Shown: positions 24,637 through 33,143, counted from the first letter of the stretch. The stretch is 64,000 bases of DNA from Paenarthrobacter nicotinovorans (GCF_007670255.1 NZ_SZVS01000014.1:62001-126000), one strand, 5' to 3'. A program made the numbers and translations. The notes: generated from the sequence alone by a model not told the origin.

Positions 24637-25302
24637 GTGGCACGTGTGAAGCGGGCGGTAAACGCCCACAAGAAGCGCCGGGTTGTCCTCGAACGCGCCA
24701 AGGGTTACCGCGGTCAGCGTTCGCGCCTGTACCGCAAGGCAAAAGAACAGCTGCTGCACTCATTTGTGTACAGCTACGGCGACCGCCGCAAGAAGAAGGG
24801 CGACTTCCGTCGCCTCTGGATCCAGCGTATCAACGCTGCATCCCGCGCCAACGGCCTCACCTACAACCGTCTCATCCAGGGCCTGAAGGCTGCTGAGGTT
24901 GAGGTTGACCGCCGCATGCTGGCCGAACTGGCTGTCTCCGACGCCAACGCTTTCGCCGCTCTGGTGAACGTTGCCAAGGGTGCACTCCCGGCCGACACCT
25001 CCGCTCCGGCTGCCAAGGCTGCCCCGAAGGCCAAGGTTGCTCCAGCCGTTGCTACGGCTCCGGCTGTCAAGGCTGTCGTTTCCGAGAAGCCGGCAATCGA
25101 CGGCGCAGTTGCCGCCGACGGTGACGAGGCTCCGGAAGGCTACGCCATCAAGGGCAACGCCGAGTCCAAGAAGTACCACGTACCGGGTTCCACTTGGTAC
25201 AACACCACCGCTGCTGAGTACTGGTTCTCCACGGTCGAAGCTGCAAAGGCTGCCGGTTTCGAGCCGGCCGGCGGCGAAGCCCGCCAGCAGATCAAGAACT
25301 AG
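24637..25302 (+). CDS. rplT: 50S ribosomal protein L20 with C-terminal extra domain
   Basis: Residues 1-118 are a normal L20 (ARVKRAVNAHKKRRVVLERA, GYRGQRSRLYRKAKEQLLHS, LWIQRINAASRANGLTYNRL). An Ala/Pro/Lys linker (about 120-160) leads to a compact C-terminal domain with EGYAIKGNAESKKYHVPGS and WYNTTAAEYWFSTVEAAKAAGF. This is the small actinobacterial domain known as sunset, also seen on other ribosomal proteins in these bacteria. The GTG at 24637 is preceded by GAAGGAG. At 221 residues it is nearly twice the usual L20 length. The 119-base gap before it holds small inverted repeats that may bind L20. Confidence 0.93.
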   Translation: MARVKRAVNAHKKRRVVLERAKGYRGQRSRLYRKAKEQLLHSFVYSYGDRRKKKGDFRRLWIQRINAASRANGLTYNRLIQGLKAAEVEVDRRMLAELAVSDANAFAALVNVAKGALPADTSAPAAKAAPKAKVAPAVATAPAVKAVVSEKPAIDGAVAADGDEAPEGYAIKGNAESKKYHVPGSTWYNTTAAEYWFSTVEAAKAAGFEPAGGEARQQIKN

Positions 25303-25315
25303 TCGCAACTGCCAC

Positions 25316-25321
25316 TAAAGT
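25316..25321 (+). promoter_or_regulatory. candidate -10 box for leaderless TrmH-type gene
   Basis: TAAAGT ends 7 bases before ATG 25329 with no Shine-Dalgarno. Confidence 0.45.
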
Positions 25322-25328
25322 TCTATAT

Positions 25329-26240
25329 ATGAACGAAACCGGGCGCCCGCAAGACTTTCCGATGACCAACCCCCGAGCAGATCGGGTGAGGGACGTCGGC
25401 AAGCTTGCCGGGCGCCCGGCGCGTTTAAAGCGCGGACGCTTCCTTGCTGAAGGTCCGCAGGCGGTGCGTGAGGCGCTGACCCTCCACCGTGAGCGTACGG
25501 CGGCCGGTGGAGCCGCCGTCGTGCATGAAGTTTTTGCCAGCGAGGCGTGCCTTGACCGCCTGCCCGAGCTCGCCGACCTGGCGCAGGGTACGTTGCTCCG
25601 GTTGGCGAGCGATGACGTTCTGTCCGCCATGGCGGACACCGTCAATCCCCAGGGGATCGTGGCGGTCTGCAGTTTTGTGGACGTCAGCCTGGAATCAGTG
25701 CTCGACGCCGGTCCCCGGCTGCTCGCGGTCATGTGCCAGGTGCGTGACCCCGGCAATGCCGGTACTGTGCTTCGTGCCGCTGATGCGGCAGGGGCGGACG
25801 CCGTAGTCCTGACCGGCTCCAGCGTGGACATTTACAACCCGAAGGCTGTCCGCTCCACCGCCGGTTCGCTCTTTCATCTTCCAGTAGTCCTGGGCGTGGA
25901 CGTCAAGGAACTGGCGGCCGAGTGCCGGGAGCGCGGGATCGGAATCCTTGCCGCTGACGGTTACGGAACCCTGAACCTGGACAAGCTCCAGGACGAAAAT
26001 GCCGCCCGGCGGTTGGGCAATGACTCCGTGGCGTCCGACTATGCCCTGGAAGCCCCTACCGCGTGGCTCTTCGGCAATGAGGCGCAAGGCCTGTCAGACG
26101 ATGAACTGGCACTGGCGGACCACCGGGTTGCCGTGCCTGTCTATGGAGCAGCAGAAAGCTTGAACCTGGGCACTGCGGCCACAGTGTGTCTTTACGCGAG
26201 TGCGCGTTCGCAGCAAGGCGCCAGAGTGGAGAATGTGTAA
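25329..26240 (+). CDS. TrmH/SpoU-family RNA 2'-O-methyltransferase
   Basis: The 303-residue protein has an N-terminal L30e-like substrate-binding part (RFLAEGPQAVREAL) and a C-terminal SPOUT domain with the three family motifs: QVRDPGNAGTVLRAADAAGAD, the AWLFGNEAQGLS loop and AVPVYGAAESLNLGTAATVCLY. Such enzymes 2'-O-methylate rRNA or tRNA; the target here is unknown. Start ATG 25329 is supported by the leaderless spacing; ATG 25362 is an alternative. Confidence 0.9.
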   Translation: MNETGRPQDFPMTNPRADRVRDVGKLAGRPARLKRGRFLAEGPQAVREALTLHRERTAAGGAAVVHEVFASEACLDRLPELADLAQGTLLRLASDDVLSAMADTVNPQGIVAVCSFVDVSLESVLDAGPRLLAVMCQVRDPGNAGTVLRAADAAGADAVVLTGSSVDIYNPKAVRSTAGSLFHLPVVLGVDVKELAAECRERGIGILAADGYGTLNLDKLQDENAARRLGNDSVASDYALEAPTAWLFGNEAQGLSDDELALADHRVAVPVYGAAESLNLGTAATVCLYASARSQQGARVENV

Positions 26241-26340
26241 ATACCGCCCTGCCGGGTACGGTAATGCTTGCAAGATCAGACGATGACGACTCTTCTTGGC
26301 CTTTCCCATTCTTTCCCATATCCGAAGAGGTGAAGCTTTC

Positions 26341-27264
26341 GTGGCTGCTGGTGGCGGTACCAAAGCGATTGTGGCGGCTCTGGCCGCCAATCTGACCATT
26401 GCTGTTTTGAAGTTCATTGCGTTTTTCCTGACGGCGTCATCGTCCATGCTCGCGGAGGCAATCCACTCGGTGGCCGATTCCGGTAACCAGGTTCTGCTGC
26501 TGGTTGGAGGCAAGCGTTCCAAGCGGGCCGCAAGCCCGGAGCATCCGTTCGGCTATGGCCGCGAACGCTACATCTACGCCTTCATTGTCTCCATTGTGCT
26601 GTTCAGCGTCGGTGGCCTGTTTGCTCTGTACGAGGCATGGGAGAAGTTCCAGCATCCGCACGGCATCGAGGGAGGCTTCTGGTGGGTTCCCTTGGCTGTC
26701 CTGGTAGGGGCGATCATCGCTGAAGGTTTCTCCTTCCGCACGGCAATCATCGAGTCGAACCACGTCCGCGGCAAGCAAAGCTGGGTCAAGTTTGTCCGCA
26801 ACGCCAAGCAACCGGAACTGCCCGTCATTTTGCTCGAAGACTTCGGCGCACTGCTGGGCTTGGTCTTCGCACTCTTCGGCGTCAGCATGACCCTGGTTAC
26901 CGGAGACGGAGTCTGGGACGCCCTCGGGACCGCGATGATCGGCTTGCTGCTGGTAGCCATCGCCGTCGTTTTGGCCATGGAAACCAAATCGCTGCTGTTG
27001 GGGGAGTCCGCCACGAAGGAAGACGTCCAGCGCATCTCCGAAGCCCTGCAGGCCGACGGGACCCGGATCATCCACCTCAAGACCATGCACCTCGGACCGG
27101 AAGAGTTGCTGGTGGCCGCCAAAATCTCCATGGGAGCCTCTGAGACAGGCGAAGAGATCGCCAAGGGAATTGACGACGCCGAGCAGCGGATCCGGGCAGC
27201 AGTTCCGATCGCCCGGGTCATCTACCTTGAACCCGACATTGAGCGGGTACAGGCCCAGGCCTAA
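26341..27264 (+). CDS. Cation diffusion facilitator family transporter
   Basis: The 307-residue protein has about six membrane helices and the CDF metal site: SSSMLAEAIHSVADSGNQ in helix 2 and LLEDFGALLG in helix 5. A cytoplasmic C-terminal domain follows (KTMHLGPEELLVAAKI). CDF proteins export Zn, Co, Fe or Mn by proton exchange; the metal cannot be told. GTG 26341 behind GAAGAGGTGAAG is preferred to an upstream TTG at 26296 because the family N-terminus GGTKAIVAALAANL follows it directly. Confidence 0.9.
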   Translation: MAAGGGTKAIVAALAANLTIAVLKFIAFFLTASSSMLAEAIHSVADSGNQVLLLVGGKRSKRAASPEHPFGYGRERYIYAFIVSIVLFSVGGLFALYEAWEKFQHPHGIEGGFWWVPLAVLVGAIIAEGFSFRTAIIESNHVRGKQSWVKFVRNAKQPELPVILLEDFGALLGLVFALFGVSMTLVTGDGVWDALGTAMIGLLLVAIAVVLAMETKSLLLGESATKEDVQRISEALQADGTRIIHLKTMHLGPEELLVAAKISMGASETGEEIAKGIDDAEQRIRAAVPIARVIYLEPDIERVQAQA

Positions 27265-27278
27265 GGGCATCACGCTGA

Positions 27279-27322
27279 TTAACGACCAATGGCTCCGCCG
27301 AAGCGGAGCCATTGGTCGTTAA
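27279..27322. terminator. perfect inverted repeat between convergent CDF and MFS genes
   Basis: A 20-bp perfect stem (TTAACGACCAATGGCTCCGC and its complement) with a CGAA loop and A/T ends; it should terminate both genes. Confidence 0.88.
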
Positions 27323-27334
27323 TGCGACGGACGA

Positions 27335-28543
27335 TCAGGCAGCCAGGGCGCTCCTGCGTTCCACCACGCCACTGATGACAGCAACACCCAGGCCCAGGAG
27401 GGCAAGAACCGCACCTACCAAGGCGGGGGCAACGTAACCCCAGCCCCAGGCAATGACCGTGCCACCCAGGAAAGCACCCAGGGCGTTGGCGATGTTGAGG
27501 GCTGAGTGGTTCAGCGAGGAAGCCAGCGAGGCAGCCCCAGGGGCTGAATCGAGGAGCCTGGTCTGCAGTGCCGGTGTCAGCATCGAACCGATGCCACCGA
27601 CCACAAAGGCCATCAGGAAGGCAGACCAAGCCCAGTGGGCTGCGATGGCGTACACCACCAGGGCGGCGGCGATCCCGGGCATGACCCAGTAGATGGTACC
27701 CATCACGGACTTGTCCGCCAGCCGGCCGCCGATGATGTTTCCGACAACCATGCCGAGACCATATAGGGCAACGACGGCGGGAATGAGGTTTTCGGGGATA
27801 CCCGCCACCGAGGTCATGGTGTGGGCGATGTAGGTGTACACGGCGAAGAAGCCACCGAAGCCGATGATGCCGATCAGGAGGGCCAGCCATACCTGGAGCC
27901 TCTTGAGTGCTCCAAGTTCCCGTCGGATGCTGGCGTCCGGGTGCGCGGCTTCGAAGGGGACAAACTTCCACATCATGGCAACCGTCAGCAGGCCGATGGC
28001 GCCGACGATGACAAAGAGCAGGCGCCAGCCAAAGGTCTGGCCCACCCAGGTGGCCAAGGGGACTCCGATGACATTCGAGACCGTCAGGCCGGCCATGACC
28101 ATGGAGATCGCCCAGCCGCGCTTGGTGGGAGCCACGAGGCCCGCAGCGATGACGGCTGCCACCCCGAAGAACGCTCCATGCGGAAGGCCCGAAGCGAAGC
28201 GGGACAACAGCATCAAACCGTAGTCCGGAGCAATGAACGACGTCAGGTTGGCCACTGCAAGGAAAAGCATGAGGCCGAGCGCCAGATGCTTGCGGGGCAG
28301 CTTGGCTCCCAGGGCGGCAAAGACGGGGGCACCGATCACTACTCCCAGGGCGTACGCCGAGATAAGGCTGCCCGCTTGCGGGGTACTGATTCCCAGTCCC
28401 GTCTCAACCTCCTTCAACAGGCCCATCATGGCGAACTCTGTGGTGCCGATGGCAAACCCGCCCATGGCCAAAGCCAGGATGGCCAAGCCAAGGTGGCGTC
28501 CTGGCTTCTTGACGGCAACGGGTTGGGACACGGTGGTAGACAT
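27335..28543 (-). CDS. MFS transporter, drug/sugar efflux type
   Basis: The 402-residue protein has 12 predicted helices. The N-terminal GGFAIGTTEFAMMGLLKEVE motif and the helix 4-5 region SGLPHGAFFGVAAVIAAGLV are typical of the AraJ/Cmx/PurR-like DHA1 subgroup of major facilitators, which export drugs, sugars or purines. A substrate cannot be assigned. It is divergent from the Nudix gene; TAGACT on the minus strand in the 130-base gap may be its -10. Confidence 0.87.
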   Translation of the reverse strand: MSTTVSQPVAVKKPGRHLGLAILALAMGGFAIGTTEFAMMGLLKEVETGLGISTPQAGSLISAYALGVVIGAPVFAALGAKLPRKHLALGLMLFLAVANLTSFIAPDYGLMLLSRFASGLPHGAFFGVAAVIAAGLVAPTKRGWAISMVMAGLTVSNVIGVPLATWVGQTFGWRLLFVIVGAIGLLTVAMMWKFVPFEAAHPDASIRRELGALKRLQVWLALLIGIIGFGGFFAVYTYIAHTMTSVAGIPENLIPAVVALYGLGMVVGNIIGGRLADKSVMGTIYWVMPGIAAALVVYAIAAHWAWSAFLMAFVVGGIGSMLTPALQTRLLDSAPGAASLASSLNHSALNIANALGAFLGGTVIAWGWGYVAPALVGAVLALLGLGVAVISGVVERRSALAA

Positions 28544-28661
28544 AAACCTGCTTCTGGGGGCGACGTTTGGGCTGGGAAAAATGGGAGAAAATCCGATAAC
28601 AAGTCTAGTTCGCTGGCGGGACCGGGCGTTACCGCTGTGACCATGCCCATGGTCCGGCCCT

Positions 28662-28667
28662 TAGACT
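28662..28667 (+). promoter_or_regulatory. candidate -10 box for leaderless Nudix gene
   Basis: TAGACT ends 6 bases before GTG 28674. Confidence 0.45.
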
Positions 28668-28673
28668 GTTGCG

Positions 28674-29108
28674 GTGACTGCAGTGATAAACGTCGTTGGT
28701 GCGGCTATTGTCGATTCTTTGGAAGCGCCGGAAAGATTGCTGGTTGCCCGACGTACGGCCCCACCACAGTTCGCGGGCATGTGGGAATTCCCTGGTGGCA
28801 AGGTCGAGTCCGGTGAGACCCCGGAGGACGCTTTGCATCGTGAGCTCGCGGAGGAGTTGGGAATCGAAGTTCAGCTCGGCCTCGAGCTGGAATCGGGCAA
28901 CGCCGCCGGGTGGGCGCTCAATCAGCGGGCCTCCATGCGCGTGTGGTTCGCTGAAGTGACAGCGGGTCAGCCTGCAGCACTGGAAGACCACGACGAACTC
29001 CGCTGGGTCCCGCTGGCCGATCAGGGGGAGGCACTGGCCCTGCCTTGGATACCAGCTGACCTCCCGATTGTTCAGGCACTCCTGGAGCGGGTGTCCACGC
29101 CCGCCTGA
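28674..29108 (+). CDS. Nudix hydrolase, MutT/NudG-like nucleotide pyrophosphohydrolase
   Basis: The 144-residue protein carries a perfect Nudix box: GGKVESGETPEDALHRELAEELGI, positions about 41-64 (Gx5Ex7REUxEExGU). The N-terminal VVGAAIVDSLEAPERLLVARR and the preceding MWEFPGGK are typical of MutT-type enzymes that clean 8-oxo-dGTP or other non-canonical nucleotides. The substrate is inferred. GTG 28674 fits leaderless spacing. A short 6-bp GC stem near 29099-29115 separates it from the convergent radical SAM gene. Confidence 0.88.
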   Translation: MTAVINVVGAAIVDSLEAPERLLVARRTAPPQFAGMWEFPGGKVESGETPEDALHRELAEELGIEVQLGLELESGNAAGWALNQRASMRVWFAEVTAGQPAALEDHDELRWVPLADQGEALALPWIPADLPIVQALLERVSTPA

Positions 29109-29124
29109 CGCGGGCGGGTGGAAG

Positions 29125-30219
29125 CTAGAACAGTGACTGTTGTCCCGGCAGGGGAGCGGCTGCTGCCCCGGCCGGTGACGCTGCCTGCGCCGCTGTGTAC
29201 CGCGCATTGCGGTGACTGAATCCGGAACTGCCCGTGAAACCGTATTTGGCCTTGAAGTGATTGGTCCTGCCCGACAACCACGCACGGTACTCCTTGGAGG
29301 CGTATGAGCCATTGCCATAGAGGCGCCGGTACTTGCCCACCAGCTCGGGGTGTTCTGCGGCAAGCCACTTCATGTACCACTCGCGGGTGCCAGGCTTGAG
29401 GTAGAGGGCACCGGCGGAGACACCCGTGGCTCCGGCCCGGGCCAATTCCGAGAACAGCGAATCGAGGGCTTCGTCGGAATCAGTGAGCCACGGAAGGATG
29501 GGCATCGCCATGACGCCGCAGCCCAGACCTGTATCCCGAAGGCGGGCAATGAGCTTCAACCGTGCCTTGGGAGAGGGCGTTCCCGGTTCGATGAGGGCAG
29601 CGAGGTCCTGGTTGGTCATGGCCAGCGAGATCCCAAGATCCACCGGAACCTGGGTGGCGGCGTGCTTCAGCAGGGGAATGTCACGGGCCAGCAGGGTGCC
29701 TTTGGTCAAGATGGAGAACGGTGTGCCCGAATCGGCGAGGGCCCGGATGATGCCAGGCATCAAGGCGTAGCGGCCTTCAGCCCTTTGGTATGGGTCCGTG
29801 TTGGTGCCGAGGGCTACCTGGTGGCGTCCCCAGGAAGGTTTGGCCAGTTCCTTGCGGAGTACCTCGGCTGCGTTGATCTTGACGACCACCTGGGAGTCGA
29901 AGTCGCGGCCGGCATCGAATTCCAAATAGGTGTGGGTCTTGCGTGCGAAGCAGTAGACACAGGCATGGCTGCACCCGCGGTAGGGGTTGACCGTCCATTC
30001 GAACGGCATATTGGAACCCGAAGGCACCTTGTTGAGCACTGACTTGGCGGTGACCTCATGGAAGGTGACTCCGGAGAATTCGGGTGTAGAGACGGAACGC
30101 ACAAGCCCGGCCAAGGGCAGCAGGGCGTCCATTGCCGGGGCAGGGCCTGGAGCCGGGCTGCCGGCCGTTTCCGGTGCCGGTTCACGCGTCGGTGAAAGTG
30201 CTTGTGCGTCCCATCTCAT
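29125..30219 (-). CDS. Rv2578c-type radical SAM protein (SplB-like)
   Basis: The 364-residue protein has the radical SAM cluster motif in NPYRGCSHACVYCFAR, followed by a TIM-barrel-like body (ALGTNTDPYQRAEGRY; ILTKGTLLARDIPLL) and a basic C-terminal tail. The sequence pattern fits the actinobacterial Rv2578c family, related to spore photoproduct lyase-like enzymes. The reaction is unknown. ATG 30219 (MRWDAQALSP) begins the conserved part. A LexA-like site 11 bases upstream supports DNA-damage control, which I recall being reported for the M. tuberculosis homologue. Confidence 0.85.
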   Translation of the reverse strand: MRWDAQALSPTREPAPETAGSPAPGPAPAMDALLPLAGLVRSVSTPEFSGVTFHEVTAKSVLNKVPSGSNMPFEWTVNPYRGCSHACVYCFARKTHTYLEFDAGRDFDSQVVVKINAAEVLRKELAKPSWGRHQVALGTNTDPYQRAEGRYALMPGIIRALADSGTPFSILTKGTLLARDIPLLKHAATQVPVDLGISLAMTNQDLAALIEPGTPSPKARLKLIARLRDTGLGCGVMAMPILPWLTDSDEALDSLFSELARAGATGVSAGALYLKPGTREWYMKWLAAEHPELVGKYRRLYGNGSYASKEYRAWLSGRTNHFKAKYGFTGSSGFSHRNARYTAAQAASPAGAAAAPLPGQQSLF

Positions 30220-30229
30220 GAACTCTATT

Positions 30230-30243
30230 CGAAGGTATGTTCG
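30230..30243 (-). promoter_or_regulatory. LexA-like box upstream of the radical SAM gene
   Basis: On the minus strand CGAACATACCTTCG differs from CGAACnnnnGTTCG by one base. It lies 11-24 bases before the radical SAM start, where LexA would block the promoter, and 64 bases before the divergent pcp gene. Confidence 0.65.
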
Positions 30244-30294
30244 AATGAATGTCAAGGCTTCGAACTCCCATGCCGGTGGGGGACCAGGCGTTGC

Positions 30295-30300
30295 TATGGT
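30295..30300 (+). promoter_or_regulatory. candidate -10 box for leaderless pcp
   Basis: TATGGT ends 6 bases before ATG 30307. Confidence 0.4.
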
Positions 30301-30306
30301 TGGCCC

Positions 30307-30948
30307 ATGATTCTCCTTACGGGCTTCGAACCTTTCGGTCAGGAAACCCTCAACCCCTCCTGGCTTGCTGTCCAACGTGCCAGGCAGTTGCTGCAAGCGG
30401 AGGGCCTCGCTGTGGAAGCCATCGAGCTGCCGTGCGTTTTTGGCGAATCGGTGACGGTTCTCGACGACGCCGTGTCACGCCTCGAGCCGGAAATCGTTGT
30501 GGCCGTGGGCTTGGCGGGAGGCCGGGACCGGATATCGCTGGAACGTGTTGCCATCAACTGCGACGACGCGAGGATTCCGGATAACAAAGGCCAGCGGCCC
30601 ATTGACGAGGAAGTTGTCCCAGGAGCCCCGGCAGCCTACTTCTCCGGCCTGCCCATCAAAGCCGCTTTGAGAAGCCTCCAGATTGCAGGTATCAGGGGTG
30701 AAATCTCCCAATCGGCCGGTACCTACGTCTGCAACCACCTCTTTTTTGGCCTCATGCATTCGCTGGCGGCCCGGCCGGGCGTCCGGGGTGGCTTCATTCA
30801 CGTTCCCTATGCTCCGGAGCAGGTACCCCCTGGTGGCTCGGCCCCTTCAATGCCGCTTGACGTCACCGCCCAAGGGATTGCGGTGGTTGTCAGGACTTCA
30901 CTTAACACACAGGTCGATTCCAAGCTGGGGGCAGGGGCCATCCACTAG
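30307..30948 (+). CDS. pcp: Pyroglutamyl-peptidase I
   Basis: The 213-residue C15 cysteine peptidase removes N-terminal pyroglutamate from peptides. The catalytic residues are visible: Glu in RDRISLERVAIN, Cys in GTYVCNHLFFGLMH and His in GGFIHVPYAPEQ. The N-terminal LLTGFEPFG and NPSW are also typical. ATG 30307 starts the conserved N-terminus. The 3' end overlaps the convergent SIMPL gene by four bases. Confidence 0.95.
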   Translation: MILLTGFEPFGQETLNPSWLAVQRARQLLQAEGLAVEAIELPCVFGESVTVLDDAVSRLEPEIVVAVGLAGGRDRISLERVAINCDDARIPDNKGQRPIDEEVVPGAPAAYFSGLPIKAALRSLQIAGIRGEISQSAGTYVCNHLFFGLMHSLAARPGVRGGFIHVPYAPEQVPPGGSAPSMPLDVTAQGIAVVVRTSLNTQVDSKLGAGAIH

Positions 30949-31574
30949 ATCAATTCCCATTGCACGATGACACTGGCCGAAACGGCGGACTCACCCGCCT
31001 CGACCGGCAAGGCCTCAGCGGCGAAGGAGGCGCGGACCAGTCCACCCACGGGGATGGGGCTACTTTGTGCCGGTTGATGGGAGATCGTGATCACCGATCC
31101 AAGACTGGCCGACGCAAGGCCTGCGTACTGTTCGGCGCGGGCCACTGCGTCCCGCCACGCCGCTTCCTGCGCTTGTGCCGTGACAGCCGAGGGGTCGGCC
31201 ATGCCCTGTTCCAGGCCGTTGATGCGGATGTCGTCACCTCCGGCGGCTACCGCCGCGGCGATGGCGGCGGGCGCGTCAGCGTGGGAACGTATCCCGACGT
31301 GCAGCGTCGTGGAGGCCACGTAGGCCGTCACCTTCTGGCCCTGCCCTTCGACCCACACGAGGTCGGCGCGCAGGTTCAATCCGCTCGTTCGAAGCTCGGC
31401 GTCCGCGACCCCGGCAGTGCGCAAAGCGGCGGCGACCGCGGCCGCCGACCTGCCGGCGTCGTCATATGCTTTCGCTGCGGTCTCCCGACGGGTTTCGACG
31501 CCGAGAGTCAATGTCACCAGGTCCGGAACCGCCGTTGCGGTTCCGGTTCCGGTCACTGTGATGGTTCGTTCCAT
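30945..31574 (-). CDS. SIMPL (DUF541) domain protein
   Basis: The 209-residue protein matches the SIMPL domain: ITVTGTGTATAVPDLVTLTLGVETR at the start, AELRTSGLNL in the middle and a C-terminal conserved AEQYAGLASASLGSVITISH. No signal peptide or membrane helix is visible, so it is probably cytoplasmic. The function of this family is poorly defined. The start ATG lies 2 bases after the upstream minus-strand gene, so both are likely one operon. Confidence 0.88.
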   Translation of the reverse strand: MERTITVTGTGTATAVPDLVTLTLGVETRRETAAKAYDDAGRSAAAVAAALRTAGVADAELRTSGLNLRADLVWVEGQGQKVTAYVASTTLHVGIRSHADAPAAIAAAVAAGGDDIRINGLEQGMADPSAVTAQAQEAAWRDAVARAEQYAGLASASLGSVITISHQPAQSSPIPVGGLVRASFAAEALPVEAGESAVSASVIVQWELI

Positions 31575-31576
31575 GC

Positions 31577-32023
31577 CTAAGCCTCCATTCGATGGTCGGT
31601 CTGCCGATGCTGCCCGCGGTTGGGCGACTCAAGGTAGCCGCCTGCCTCCAGCCCGGCCTGGCGCTCGAAGAAGTTCGCCCTTCCAGGGTTCCCGGTGCGG
31701 ACCATGGACCAGCAGGCCGCTGCTCCATAGAGGGCGAAGAAGGGCAGGCCCAGGCAGTACGCGTACTGGGTGCTGTGGCGTTCTTCGTGTCCCAGGAGCA
31801 CTGGGTCGCTTCCCGCAATACCATGCGGTGCCCGGTACAGGATGACGTTCCCCACGGTAAAAGCGCCGGCGAAAGGAAGCTTCCAGCTGTACCCGGCTGC
31901 TATCAGGAGGCCTCGCGGTCCCTTCGAGAGCGTGGAGCGGGACGCGAGGGCCACCGCCAGGCCCAGAGGTGTGGACAGATTCAGCACGTTGGCTGCCTGC
32001 CGCAGGCGTTGACCGGGTGTCAT
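31577..32023 (-). CDS. uncharacterised protein with HEERH motif
   Basis: The 148-residue protein is not assigned to a named family. It has a basic N-terminus, a moderately hydrophobic middle, and LLGHEERHSTQYAYCLGLPF, in which HEERH has the HExxH form of zinc metallopeptidases. A hydrophobic stretch and a GRANFFERQAGLEAGGY tail follow. Bacterial proteins with a similar xHExRHxxQY core are known to me only as hypothetical. ATG 32023 has a TAGCAT box 6 bases upstream. Proteolysis is possible but unproven; no third zinc ligand was identified. Confidence 0.65.
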   Translation of the reverse strand: MTPGQRLRQAANVLNLSTPLGLAVALASRSTLSKGPRGLLIAAGYSWKLPFAGAFTVGNVILYRAPHGIAGSDPVLLGHEERHSTQYAYCLGLPFFALYGAAACWSMVRTGNPGRANFFERQAGLEAGGYLESPNRGQHRQTDHRMEA

Positions 32024-32029
32024 GAAGCC

Positions 32030-32035
32030 ATGCTA
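32030..32035 (-). promoter_or_regulatory. candidate -10 box for the leaderless HEERH gene
   Basis: On the minus strand TAGCAT ends 6 bases before ATG 32023. Confidence 0.42.
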
Positions 32036-32122
32036 GCCCCGTTGCGTGTGGCGGGGGCCGGCAGGCGGGGATACGCTGTTGCAGCACTCACTCGTGCAGG
32101 TGATGAATGGGGGAAAGAAGAA

Positions 32123-33067
32123 ATGAACGTCAAACGCGCCATGGGCGTGATCGGTGTGCTGATAGCCGTGATGGTGGCCTTGACCGGATGCGTCAAGCTC
32201 AACATGTCGGTGAAGGTCAACAACGAAAAAAGTGTCGACTACGAGGTCGTCTACGCGATCCAGAAGTCCGTTCTGGGCGATAAGTCCTTCGACGAATTCA
32301 TGAAGTCCAACGGCAGCGGCAGCCAGGAAATGGATATTCCTGAGGGTGCCACCGTTGTGGACTACGAAGACGAAAAGTACAAGGGCAAACGGATCACGGC
32401 AGTGAACCTCGACCCGGCCAAGCTGGCCGAGTCGTCCAGCTCGGAGAACCCTTTTGACCTGAAAAGGGACGGCGACTTCTACATCATGTCGATGGGAAGC
32501 GTCACAGGCACCGATGCCAGTGATCCCCAGGCCTCCAGCATGGCCAAGTCAATGTTCGACGAAGCCTCCGTCAAGTTCACCTTCCCCGGGAAGGTAGTGG
32601 AGGCCAAGGGCGCAGTTGTCGACGGCAACACGGCGACTTTTGACATGCTCTCGATCAACGAAACGGCAGTGCAGGTGAAGGCCGAGGCCAACCCCGGCAT
32701 TCCCATGTGGATCATCTGGACCCTGGTGGCTGTCCTGGTGGTCGCCGCGGCGTTGGTCCTGCTGTTCGTGCTGTTGCGGAGGAATTCCTCCCGCAAGTCG
32801 CCGGCGCTCGCAGGGGCCGCACCCAACGGCCCGGTCTGGAACGGCCAGCCCCAGCAGGGCTACGCAGGCCAGCCGGCTTACCCTGCCCAGCAGCAGGGTT
32901 ACGCCACGCCCCAGCCGCCGGTCGGGCCTTCAGCCCAACCGCCGCAGCAGGACTGGGCAGGCCAGGGCTACAGGCCAGGAACACAGCAGGCGCCCCAGGC
33001 AGGCGCTGCGCACGACGACGGCCAGGTACCTCCGCCGCCCACCGCGCCACCGGCGTCGGGGGCCTAG
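32123..33067 (+). CDS. LppM-like (DUF3153) lipoprotein with C-terminal membrane anchor
   Basis: The 314-residue protein starts with a lipoprotein signal: basic NVKRAM, a hydrophobic stretch and lipobox ALTGC (Cys about 22). The extracytoplasmic domain (about 25-190, VKLNMSVKVNNEKSVDYEVVY and so on) matches the LppM/DUF3153 pattern. A transmembrane helix follows (about 195-218), then a Gln/Pro/Gly-rich cytoplasmic tail. In mycobacteria LppM affects phagocytosis. ATG 32123 is preceded by GAAAGAAG. A terminator lies downstream. Confidence 0.82.
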   Translation: MNVKRAMGVIGVLIAVMVALTGCVKLNMSVKVNNEKSVDYEVVYAIQKSVLGDKSFDEFMKSNGSGSQEMDIPEGATVVDYEDEKYKGKRITAVNLDPAKLAESSSSENPFDLKRDGDFYIMSMGSVTGTDASDPQASSMAKSMFDEASVKFTFPGKVVEAKGAVVDGNTATFDMLSINETAVQVKAEANPGIPMWIIWTLVAVLVVAAALVLLFVLLRRNSSRKSPALAGAAPNGPVWNGQPQQGYAGQPAYPAQQQGYATPQPPVGPSAQPPQQDWAGQGYRPGTQQAPQAGAAHDDGQVPPPPTAPPASGA

Positions 33068-33136
33068 GAGCGCAGGCGGCTTGCCGCCGTCGAACTGTTG
33101 ACATCCGGCGGTTAAACCACGCCGGTGCGCTTCAAC

Positions 33137-33142
33137 TAGACT
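33137..33142 (+). promoter_or_regulatory. candidate -10 box of pheST, overlapping the lppM terminator
   Basis: TAGACT lies two bases before the left arm of the following hairpin. A transcript starting about 7 bases later would begin inside that arm and lack most of the stem. Confidence 0.4.
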
Positions 33143-33143
33143 G

